Shown here piece after piece: positions 53,971-64,000 of a DNA stretch of 64,000 nt. This DNA is from Selaginella moellendorffii (lineage: Eukaryota > Streptophyta > Lycopodiopsida > Selaginellales > Selaginellaceae). The position numbers and the translations under genes were made by a program. The DNA lies in contig NW_003314281.1 in the NCBI RefSeq assembly GCF_000143415.4, positions 670,833 to 734,832 on the forward strand, in the 5' to 3' direction. The notes beneath the pieces were generated by a model. It was not told where the DNA came from. It searched no databases and saw only the letters and a program-made list of their open reading frames with translations. Each line of letters starts with the position of its first letter. Within the stretch, counting starts at the first letter, position 1.

Positions 53971-55147
53971 GTATAGGCCCCTGAGCGTGGATCCTACTGA
54001 CTTGGCATCTTGTGAATATTCCAGAATTGAAGATCCATGATGAAGATCATGAAGCATGACATTTTTTCCCACTATGTGTTCTCGGAAACACATGCCAGCC
54101 AACCATTTTTTAATGGTTGCAAAATCCATGTGGCTATTCATGCCATTTTGAGTTGGTTTCATCATTAAAAACATGTACATTTAACCATCGTGAAATGAGG
54201 GGTGATGATCACAATCGACAATCTTCCATGGATTCCATCATGAAAATGGAGCTTAGACCATGGGCAAGCAGGCATTGGATTTTGTTTCTCATGGTGTTGG
54301 TTCATATTTACGGTGTGTTGGACTTGCAAAAACTCAAAGTATTGGTGAATGGTTCAGAGAGGCACGGCAAAGTGCTAGGGTTTGTGGCATGACGGCACCG
54401 ATCTTCGGGGGAGATTATTCTTTCTCCCCAACATAGCCTTTCATAGGGTCTTGTGACATCACACCAGCTCCAGCTCGCAATGGAGTGCTTGAGAAAGTAC
54501 ATATTAGAGGCAGGATGGACCTGGATGGGTGGGATGGCAAAGATTCGCAAGGTCTCTGGAGGACTTCAGGTCTAAGTTCTCAACAAAAGGCATGAACAAT
54601 TTCTCGCTTAAACACTGCAACCATCTTGCCATTGCATTTGAATGCTAGGAAGAAAATAAAATCAAAACAAATTATAGTCACAGTTATACATCTTTATTAT
54701 GTACTTTACACGAAAAATATTTAATGATGTTTTTATTAACATTTATTAAAGTTTCAATAATAAATATTTTTTATAAATTTAAAAAGTTTTATCTTTAAGT
54801 TCTTTTGAACTTGGATGAACTATATGTTTTGCAAATAAAATTATAGTGATGATAAATTCAATGTAATAAATTTTAAAAGTATTTGCTATAAAACTAATTA
54901 AGAAATGCTAGAAATATTTCTAATGAAAGCTATAATCCTCTAAATTTATATCTTATTTATTATGTTAAAAATAAGAACGATCTGGTAATTTTTAATTTTA
55001 ATTTTTTAAAATCTAACTTATTATTGATTAGTATTATTATAAAATAACAATTAAAACCATTTGTCATTCACTTAGCAGGTCACTTAGTAGGTACTGTTGC
55101 ATTATATTTTTTTATTATCTAAGTTATAAGTAATAGTGACTCTATAG
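53971..55147. other. AT-rich and repeat-like spacer
   Basis: 54.0-54.6 kb is mixed sequence without a recognisable gene. 54.65-55.15 kb is AT-rich with stops in all frames. Nothing is supported. Confidence 0.45.
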
Positions 55148-55351
55148 AAGGAAGAGAGTACAATAATCACATTTGACTTTGAAAAGTGTAATATAGATGA
55201 ATTTTACATAAGAGGTATAATATCACATGAAAATTCAGGAGCTGATGCTGAATGTTGGGTTGATGTATTAAATTTATCAACTGGGTTTGTAACACGATTT
55301 AATTTAGCATATTTAAACCCAGCGGTCTCATGCTACTTGGGGCACTTGTAA
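55148..55351 (+). other. AT-rich open frame of 67 codons, unknown
   Basis: An open frame without an ATG, reading TFDFEKCNIDEFYIRGIISH then ENSGADAECWVDVL and FNLAYLNPAVSCYLGHL. In DNA this AT-rich a frame of this length and composition is unusual. I do not recognise it. It could be a fragment of a virus-like or transposon gene, or chance. Confidence 0.2.
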
Positions 55352-55867
55352 ACAGTATATAAATGAATGAATGAATATAGAAACCTGGATAGAGAAGGAT
55401 AATTTAGTGCATGTGGAAAATAAATGTAACATCTAGTAATAAATAATTTGCTACATTTAGTAGCAACATTTAGTTTGCTTTATTACAATGTTTATATATC
55501 TTGTTCTAGTGCTAGAAATGAAACAAGCAAAAGGAGTGCTGAATTTTTTTATAAGAAAAAATATTAAGCTGGAGATATAGTGTTTTTCTATAACCCATAA
55601 CATCTTGCAAGATACTGCCAGCAACCTCTGTAATCAGATGTTTTTTGTTTTAAGTAGAAATTTAAGATCAATCTCGCTAGGCTTAGACCTTAACAAAGCT
55701 ATTAAGCTCTATCAATTTGTTAAAAACTCATCAAAGACGGAGTTTACAATGTACAGGAAGTCTTAAAAAGCAGAAATTCTCCTTGATAGTTAGCAAGATT
55801 CCCTTCATGGGGATCCTCTAGTTGAGATGGCAAAATTACTGATTCTTGCTGATTGGGCATTCCATTC

Positions 55868-56200
55868 TCGAGTGTTTTCCTTGTGATGGATAACAAGATT
55901 GTATTCAAATGCGACAGTGAATGCCCCTCATTTGAGCTTCTTGGTCTCGTCCAGGCTAGAAATGGGGCTACAAAAAATTATTTTTTCTTTGTGCTGCAGA
56001 AACTTTTCCTCGATTGTGAGCTATGAGTTATGACTCTTCATATCGACAATTCGTGAAGAAAAAACATTGATAAACTCTAATCTCTCTCTCTCGTTTCAAT
56101 CGCAGCAAGTCTTGAAGCTCATCCTTTCCAAAATTTACAAGCGTCATAAATAAAATCACCCCAATTAACAGACAGTGATGATTTCTCTCAAATCTTCTAT
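55868..56200 (+). pseudogene. 3' fragment of a farnesyl diphosphate synthase duplicate
   Basis: Matches the 3' part of FPS (about 52490-52870), including intronic sequence such as GTGAATGCCCCTC and TTGGTCTCGTCCAGGCTAGA. The next-to-last exon is broken (KLFLDCEL then frameshift), while the last exon still reads QVLKLILSKIYKRHK. The rest of the gene is absent. It is the left half of the duplicated block whose right half is the intact PPR gene. Confidence 0.85.
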
Positions 56201-56303
56201 TAGGGTTCTTGGGTAGTCAACAAGGTTTTGACCACCTACGAGAGTAAGAACGAAAGCTCTCGATAGGAACGCTTTCAAATCCAATCTAGATCATGGTGAG
56301 AGT

Positions 56304-58439
56304 ATGGAAAGGAAAGAGTGCCTTGGACTCATTCAATCTTGCAACACACTCCCACGCGCGCTGGAGCTGCGCTCGCGAATCTCGATTCCACGCCACGATT
56401 CCTTTCTCGCCAACAAGCTGATCGAGATGTTTGGGCGATGCGGGAGTGTGGATCACGCCCACGAGATCTTCGCAGGGATGGGCGCCGCCAGGGACGATTT
56501 CTCCTGGGATCTCATGCTCACTGCCTACTTCCACGCGAATCGCCTCCTCGACGCGGCCAAGATCTTCGATTCCATGCCCACCAGGCGCCTCGTCTCCTGG
56601 AACATCATGGTCTCTGCCTATGCCCGTGCTGGGCATCTAGATCGTGCGCGCGATCTCTTTGAGAAGATGCCACTCCGCGATGTCATCTGCTGGAATTCGA
56701 TGCTGGCGGCATTCGTCCGGGCCGGGAGCGTGGAGGATGCGAAGGAGCTCTTTGATCGGATGCCCGGGAAGTGGCTAGTGTCATGGAACTTGATGCTCTC
56801 GCTCTACGCAAACTGCGATCTCGCCCAGGCCAAAGCGATGATCGATGAAATGCCGCAGCGGAATGTGATTACCTGGACGATTGTGCTCGTCGCCTTTGCC
56901 AAGAGTGGAGATTTGCGAGAGGCCAAGGCAGTGTTTGATTCCATGCCTGTTCACGACCTCTTTGCTCTCAACGCAATGCTCGAAGCATATGCCCGAAACG
57001 GGCATTTGCACGAAGCGATGAGACTATTTTCCCAGTTTCAAGAGAGGGACTTGGTGACATGGAACACGATCCTTGCAGCGTTGGCACGAAATGGTGAGCT
57101 GGAAATTGCCACGTCTGTTTTTAGCGCCATGCCGGAGAGGGATTTGCTGTCGTGGACGTCCATGCTGGTCGTGTATGCCCAGCACGGGCATTTGGAGGAG
57201 GCAAAACAAATGTTTGATGGCATGCCTGAGACGGACATGGTGACGTGTACTGCCATGTTGGACGTGTATGCGAGGCATGGAGATGCCAGGGAGGCAAGAA
57301 AAGTCTTCGATGACATGCCACAAAGGGATATGGTGTCTTGGACAGCGATGCTGACTGTATATGCCCAGGCGGGGGACTTGCTGGCAACGAAGAAGTTGTA
57401 TGACGAGATGCCACGTCAGGATTACGTGTCGTGGACTTCCATGCTTGGAGCGTACACGAGGCATGGCAGCGTAGAAGAGGCTAAGGGCATGCGTGCTGAT
57501 GTGGCACAGGACGACTTGATTCTCGGCACAGCAATGCTGACTGGATATGCCCAGCAAGGGCATATTCTAGAAGCAAAGCGAATGTTTGATTCTATGCCTA
57601 GGAGGGACGTGGTATCCATAAACGCGATGCTATCGACTTATGTGCAGGGTGGCTGCTTAGAAGAGGCACGGGCATTGTTCGATTCGATGCCAGAGAGGAA
57701 TCTTATTACCTGGAATGCCATGATCCATGGATATACTCTAAGAGGGCATTTCCAAGATGCTATTTTCTTGTCATGTAAGATTCCTGAGCACTCACTTGTC
57801 TCGCGGACTTTGGTGCTCTCGGCATATGCCCAGAATGGGAATCTGACTGTAGCAGAAAAACTCTTCAATTCTATGCCAGAGAGGGACACAATATCTTGGA
57901 ATGTGATGCTTGCGGCGTATACACAAAACGCGCAAATCACCGAGGCCTCTCAACTCTTTGAAGCAATGGCGTTAATACACAACCCGGACGAGATCACACT
58001 CATCTGGGTGTTGATCTCGTCCAGCCATTACGGCAAAGCTTTCGCTGCTAGGACAAATTTCCGATCCATGATCAGCGATTTCCAAATGAAACCCACAAAG
58101 CTCCACTACTGCTGCATGGTCGACGTCCTCGGCCGTGCAGGGTATCTAAGAGACGCCAGTGATCTCATCGCAAAGATGCCTGTTCTTCCCGATTCCTTGG
58201 AATGGACGAGCTTGCTGGGAGCTTGCTTGAGTCACAACGATCTAGAATTGGGAGAGGTCGCCGCGAAGAAGGTGGCGGGTTTTAATCCCGGGGCTGTGAC
58301 GCCATACGTGCTCTTGGCAAGCATGTATAGGAGCCGGGGCCACATCCGCCGTCCATTCCCAACGGGCGGATGCGGTGGCAATCTCGCCGTCCAAACGAAC
58401 GGCTGGGATGCGTCTTTTTCCCACCGACAGGGTATTTAA
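56304..58439 (+). CDS. Pentatricopeptide repeat protein, intronless
   Basis: A 711-residue PLS-type PPR protein. It starts MERKECLGLIQSCNTLPRAL and continues with FLANKLIEMFGRCGSVDHAH and about twenty short repeats of the type LFEKMPLRDVICWNSMLAAF. An E-like region (CMVDVLGRAGYLRDASDLIA; EWTSLLGACLSHNDLELGEV) follows. After YVLLASMYRSRGHI the sequence turns into non-PPR residues (RRPFPTGGCGG...) and ends GI, so the canonical end has been replaced and no DYW domain is present. The next gene starts 34 bp downstream. Part of a segmental duplication with the broken copy at 53227. Confidence 0.9.
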   Translation: MERKECLGLIQSCNTLPRALELRSRISIPRHDSFLANKLIEMFGRCGSVDHAHEIFAGMGAARDDFSWDLMLTAYFHANRLLDAAKIFDSMPTRRLVSWNIMVSAYARAGHLDRARDLFEKMPLRDVICWNSMLAAFVRAGSVEDAKELFDRMPGKWLVSWNLMLSLYANCDLAQAKAMIDEMPQRNVITWTIVLVAFAKSGDLREAKAVFDSMPVHDLFALNAMLEAYARNGHLHEAMRLFSQFQERDLVTWNTILAALARNGELEIATSVFSAMPERDLLSWTSMLVVYAQHGHLEEAKQMFDGMPETDMVTCTAMLDVYARHGDAREARKVFDDMPQRDMVSWTAMLTVYAQAGDLLATKKLYDEMPRQDYVSWTSMLGAYTRHGSVEEAKGMRADVAQDDLILGTAMLTGYAQQGHILEAKRMFDSMPRRDVVSINAMLSTYVQGGCLEEARALFDSMPERNLITWNAMIHGYTLRGHFQDAIFLSCKIPEHSLVSRTLVLSAYAQNGNLTVAEKLFNSMPERDTISWNVMLAAYTQNAQITEASQLFEAMALIHNPDEITLIWVLISSSHYGKAFAARTNFRSMISDFQMKPTKLHYCCMVDVLGRAGYLRDASDLIAKMPVLPDSLEWTSLLGACLSHNDLELGEVAAKKVAGFNPGAVTPYVLLASMYRSRGHIRRPFPTGGCGGNLAVQTNGWDASFSHRQGI

Positions 58440-58473
58440 GTTAGGGTCGACCTGAGGTTTCTTCTTGTAGTGA

Positions 58474-60097
<1,624 letters not shown>

Positions 60098-60267
60098 TGA
60101 CAATGGATTGACTATGTACATATTTTTCTACTGTGTACAGAGCTTATTTAAATTTAATATTATTGTTATCTATCAATTAGTAGGTAGTTAAAGCGGTTAA
60201 GCAAGTGCTTATAAAGTATCATCCTTCAAACAAAAATCATAGTCACAACTTGTTGTATGTCCGACGC

Positions 60268-62157
60268 TTAAAGTTTTTCACCCACCACCAGTGCTGTTAA
60301 GTCTGTGTCTGTGACAATCTACCATGAAACAACTGAATAAGATCTGGAAACCAAGCCAAGATAGTAGAAGTGTCACCTTCTTCTCGTGGGCCACTGCCTT
60401 GAACCTCATGAAAACTTCGCCTAACGCTTCCGTGTCGAGATTATATCCCAGCTGAAACAATTCCAAAACCATCTACTTTGTGATCCGAAAGAGACATCAG
60501 TACCTTTGTCAAACGTGCACTGAGGGCGTGCTTGCCGCTACAACACGAAAGAAGAAGAAGATGACAATGTATAAGATTCTAGAAACACAAACCTGTGCTT
60601 CCCGAGGACTATGTGTTCGGCGTGTGTTTGAACGAGCCCGATATCGCTTGGTGATAAAATCTCGTAAGTTGCCCGGTTCTTGAGAATACCATCCTGACCA
60701 AAACAATTTCCACGTAAAAACTAAAAAGGTTTCGAGATGACATACTTGGTGAACTCCACTTTCATGAACAAAAGCGTTGGCTCCAACGATGGCTTTGTTT
60801 GGCTGGACGAGCATTCCAGTGTAGTCTTCGACCTGGAGCATGGAAACCAGGCCACAGTGAGTTTCTTCCAAGAAACTTGGAGAGATCTTCATCAACTTTT
60901 AGACGCCACAAGTTCCTTCCAAGAAACTTGGAGAGAACTTGTCAAGCTCTCTTACCGCTTGACTTGTTGGATATATGTGCTTGGTTTCAATCCCCGTGTA
61001 AAGACCTTGCAAGAGTGGATCTCTACTGCGGCACTTCATCGCCATCACCACCTAAATCGATCACGAGTGTCGACCGACCAAATCAATCAAAGTCTAAGAG
61101 TTCCCCACGCATACCTCCTCGAGTGACGCGTTTCCAGCTCGCTCTCCAATGCCATTCATGGAAACTTCTAGCTGGCGAGCTCCCGCAAGCGCTGCCTTTA
61201 ATTCGATCCAAAACCCAAAGGAGTCTCAAACAAAACGTGGGAAACTCCGGAAAAATGGTTTTTACCGCAAGCGTGTTGGACGTGGCGAGGCCAAGATCAT
61301 TGTGGCAATGACAGGAAATGGTTACTCCCTCGATTCCCTGGGTCCCCTGTTTCACCCGATTGACGAGGCTGGCGATCTCGGATGGAAACAAGTACCCAAC
61401 AGTGTCTCCAATCCCAACGGAGGTAGCTCCGGCCTCGATCACGGCCTCGAAAATCTCGCACAGAAACTCTGGATCGGATCTGTGGAGGAAAGGATTGCAA
61501 TTCGATGTGATCGAAAGAGCATTTGAATGGAATTTACCTCCCAGAATCCTCGGCACCGAACTGGATGTCGTGGCAGCCCAGGGATTTGGCGTAGGCCACC
61601 ATCTCCGCGGCAGTGGCGAGAACTTGCGAGGGCGATTTGTTGAGCTTGTGCTTCATGTGGATGTCGCTGGTGGAAATGAAGGCCAGGATTCGCGGCTTGT
61701 GGGCGTATCGGATGGCCCTCCAAGCAGCATCAATGTCGGATTTGACACAGCGCGCGAGTCCGCAAATCACTGGCACGTGTTGTTCTTCGCCTTGACCTTC
61801 TTCGTCTCGACCACGATGCAGATCTTCGCCTTGTTTGTAGCTCCCGACCTGGCGAGCGATGAGCTCCACTGCCCGCGACTCCTGGGGCGATGTCGCGGGG
61901 AATCCCGCGTCGATCACGTCCACTCGCAGCCTGGCCAGGCGCTTGGCGATGTCGAGCTTCTGCTGGATGGAGAAGCACACTCCCGGAGATTGCTCGCCAT
62001 CTCTCAGGGTGGTGTCGAGGATCTGGACATAGTTTTGCGGCAGAGATTGTTGCTCGCGAGTCGAGTGTGCGCGGCCATTTGCGGAGCTCCTGATTAGAGG
62101 CTGGATCCCAGCTCTCCTCGACTGCCCAAGACTTGGTGCCGTGCCGCCAAGCATCAT
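60268..62157 (-). CDS. 2-isopropylmalate synthase-like enzyme without regulatory domain
   Basis: Condenses acetyl-CoA with a 2-oxo acid (2-oxoisovalerate for leucine synthesis), normally in plastids. About nine exons are inferred, giving roughly 450 residues. After a transit-like N-terminus ([17 protein letters not shown]) come [14 protein letters not shown] (metal site), [73 protein letters not shown] and [13 protein letters not shown]. The last exons encode [20 protein letters not shown] and [15 protein letters not shown], then a stop. That is where the LeuA dimer regulatory domain would begin, and no sequence for it exists before the protease gene. A methylthioalkylmalate-synthase-like or homocitrate-synthase-like role is possible. 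Confidence 0.85.
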
Positions 62158-63090
62158 CGTGAATCTTCTCAAGGAATGTAAATACCTAAAGTAAAAGCAC
62201 GTCATGACAAACAATTTCCTGCTTTTTAAAGAGCGAGGTGACGTAGACGAGATAAATATTTCTTAGTTAAATGGTCTTCCCCTCTTATTTCTTCTCATGT
62301 TTCTGTTGCATGAGCAGCCATTTTGTGTGCTTCTTCATTTTAGATGCTTTTGTGGTTTGTGGCTGTCCGAGTCTGTGCACCACCCATTCTGGCCTCCCTC
62401 AGCCCAACTGAGAAGAGCCAATTGACCTTCGACGCGGAAGCTCTTCACTGGTCACGATCCTAGGCCCTCTTCTTTCGTTGCCAGGTCGTGTCATGGTATT
62501 AGTTGTTGCAATGACGGGACTGCATTCTAGGAGGATTCTAGGAGGATTCTAGGAGGATTCTAGGAGCGAGCCATGGCTCCCAGGCGCTTGTTGTTGAGCA
62601 CGGTGTCATGGGTTTTAGACATCATGGGGACTGAGCGCTTGTAGTTGTCTTCGGCAGTTGCCGGTTGCGCCTGTGAAGCCTTATCTTTTCCTCTTGCCCC
62701 GTTTCTAGCAAGACTTCTTCTCTAAAAGCCCATCAACGGTGCAATGCCCTCTGAGCTCGTACTGTGTTCCTAGCAAAGGGTGTGGCCTTGAAACTGCTGC
62801 CAGACAGTCTTAGCAAGCGAGTGGCAATGATCCACTTCAACAAATTTCATGCAAAAGTTTCCCAGATCGAATTGTGGTATTGTCCTTGAGAATTTAGGCT
62901 TCAAATTTCAAATTTAAGAATTCAGAATTACATTACAAAAGTTTTTCTACAATGCACCCAGGTTGGACAGCTCTACTGTGTTGGAAATTCTTGCAGTCCC
63001 CTCCTCATAAACGCTCTGATTCGATAAAGCTTCAATCTGTCGTTGTTGTGGCTTTACAAGGGACAGGGACAGAGAGAGAGAGACAACACA
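62158..63090. other. Upstream of isopropylmalate synthase, no gene seen
   Basis: Should contain the promoter of the minus-strand synthase. The only structured element is the 11-bp tandem repeat at 62524-62567. No coding motif is recognised. Confidence 0.45.
62524..62567. repeat. 11-bp tandem repeat, four copies
   Basis: Unit ATTCTAGGAGG repeated four times, the last ending in C. No coding context. Confidence 0.92.
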
Positions 63091-63091
63091 C

Positions 63092-63720
63092 CTACGCACG
63101 CACAGTTAGAGAGAGAGTTAGAGAGAGAGAGAGAGATATTTTTAGGTCACCGTGGCACCAGTCTGGGGCGATGTTAGCGAGGATTTGTTGGCGTCGCTCA
63201 AGCATTGAAGGAAGGCTGCTCCCTGTCGACTCTATGGAGAGGAATCCCGCAAGCAAGGACGTGGTAGATTCTGGAAGGTATAGTTGCAGTCGTGTGTAGC
63301 CTGGGCAGCGAAAGATGGCATGTTCCACGTCCTCGATCTCCCTTTCACAGACTGGGCATCCCCAATCTCCCCAGGGGGTGGGGGACCGTCACCATGCTCC
63401 GATCACGCTATGGAGATTGTGCACTCTAGTCGGTATCTCGATAGCGTTTGCAGAGCGCATTTCCCGAGTGGGTTGTAGACTGAAGGCCCGATTGTTCGAG
63501 TGATGTTTACGTTGGTGAGATAGTATTGGAATTTTGTCTTGCAATCTGCACCATGAAGCCAGCCTGTAAATGCTAGGCTGATCCAGCTATCAAGGACAGT
63601 GGTAACTAGTTGCAGCATCCAGGTCGACTTTAAGTTTCTTTGTCCATCGCCTAGAGTCTTACCACCAGCCTGTGTTATGACTGTCTGCAAGTATGCATAG
63701 CAGTCCATATGGGAATCGGT
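63092..63720 (-). mobile_element. LINE-type retrotransposon 3' fragment (zf-RVT region)
   Basis: Minus-strand pieces match the end of plant LINE ORF2. An upstream piece reads WISLAFTGWLHGADCKTKFQ then LSRYRLE. After a frame break comes TPWGDWGCPVCEREIEDVEH and FRCPGYTRLQ, the C-X2-C...H-X4-C zinc-binding motif of the zf-RVT domain. The reverse transcriptase itself is not present. A GA-rich microsatellite (about 63075-63137) marks the 3' side. It is truncated and inactive. Confidence 0.7.
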
Positions 63721-63804
63721 TACAGAGACTCCATCATCAAGAAGTGGCGGTTGATGGCCTCGATGTCCGCTCACCCTTTGTCTGGTTGTCCTGGTGCCCA
63801 TGAC

Positions 63805-64000
63805 ACCCATGTAAGCACGAAATTGCCCAAACCCAATGGCGGTAGCTCTGCAGCCTCGAAAATCTCGCACAAAACCTCTGGATTGGACATGTGGAGGAAA
63901 GGATTGCAATTCGATGTGATCCAAAGAGCATTGGAATGTCATGGCAGCCCAAGGATTTGGCACAGCGGTAGTGAGAACTTGCGAGGGTGTTTTGTTGAGC
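63805..64000 (-). pseudogene. Partial second copy of the isopropylmalate synthase gene
   Basis: Closely matches about 61400-61640 of the intact gene, including exon 2 start, the intron and the end of exon 1 (GTGGAGGAAAGGATTGCAATTC is shared). Relative to the intact gene it has deletions of about 40 bp at the exon 1 end and several frameshifting changes. It runs off the window's right end, so its full extent is unknown. It abuts the LINE fragment. Confidence 0.8.

Noticed and set aside
57024-57563. Minus-strand open frame of 179 codons
   Set aside because: Antisense shadow of the PPR gene at 56304.

Overview
This is nuclear DNA of a land plant, and its features fit a lycophyte close to Selaginella. 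The genes are split by very short introns, mostly about 50-70 bp, with GT/AG ends. The proteins are plant families: KANADI, chloroplastic lipocalin, SKIP14-type F-box, RD21-type protease with granulin, and PLS-type pentatricopeptide repeat (PPR) proteins. Three long intronless PPR genes and several PPR relics lie in 64 kb. There is no operon, CRISPR array or prokaryotic signal. Family names come from reading translations by eye; no database search was run. Exon joins were inferred from splice signals and reading-frame continuity.

Layout. 1-10.9 kb is poor ground: AT-rich spacer, a 142-bp tandem duplication, relics of PPR and Argonaute genes, two paralogous small genes (4220 and 7050) that mark a local duplication, an unrecognised minus-strand split gene (about 4.9-6.6 kb), then about 2.4 kb of AT-rich DNA with an (AT)n tract. 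11.3-20.5 kb is dense: bHLH factor (-), metallophosphatase of the PAP16 type (-), chloroplastic lipocalin (+), aldo-keto reductase (+), PPR (-), OB-fold protein (+). 21.2-28.3 kb has no gene I can recognise and may be regulatory space of the KANADI gene at 28.5-30.5 kb.

31.1-41.2 kb is the most compact part: CHERP-like SURP/CID splicing protein (-), PPR (+), LON-domain protein (-), CCCH zinc-finger protein (+), membrane-anchored purple acid phosphatase (+), GT77-like glycosyltransferase (-). Two divergent start-codon pairs are only about 53 and 74 bp apart, and one convergent pair overlaps at the stop codons. 41.3-46 kb is a repeat island with a GH30 gene fragment, an AT-rich PLAT-domain gene, an assembly gap of 100 N and a broken Ty3/gypsy element.

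46-52.9 kb carries a GH30 glycosidase (-), an F-box SKIP14 homologue (-), a small basic protein (+) and farnesyl diphosphate synthase (+). 52.5-58.4 kb is a segmental duplication of the FPPS 3' end plus a PPR gene, in which each copy kept one gene and lost the other. 58.5-62.2 kb holds a granulin-containing cysteine protease (+) and an isopropylmalate synthase (-) that lacks the leucine-binding regulatory domain. The right edge has a LINE fragment and a second, broken piece of the isopropylmalate synthase gene.

The genes are mostly unrelated housekeeping and regulatory functions. The most plausible functional link is the lipocalin/aldo-keto reductase tandem, since both families deal with products of lipid oxidation. 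No wholly new multi-gene system is evident. The most notable points are the reciprocal gene loss, the regulatory-domain-free isopropylmalate synthase, the dileucine plus transmembrane N-terminus on the phosphatase, and the uncharacterised small-gene pair.
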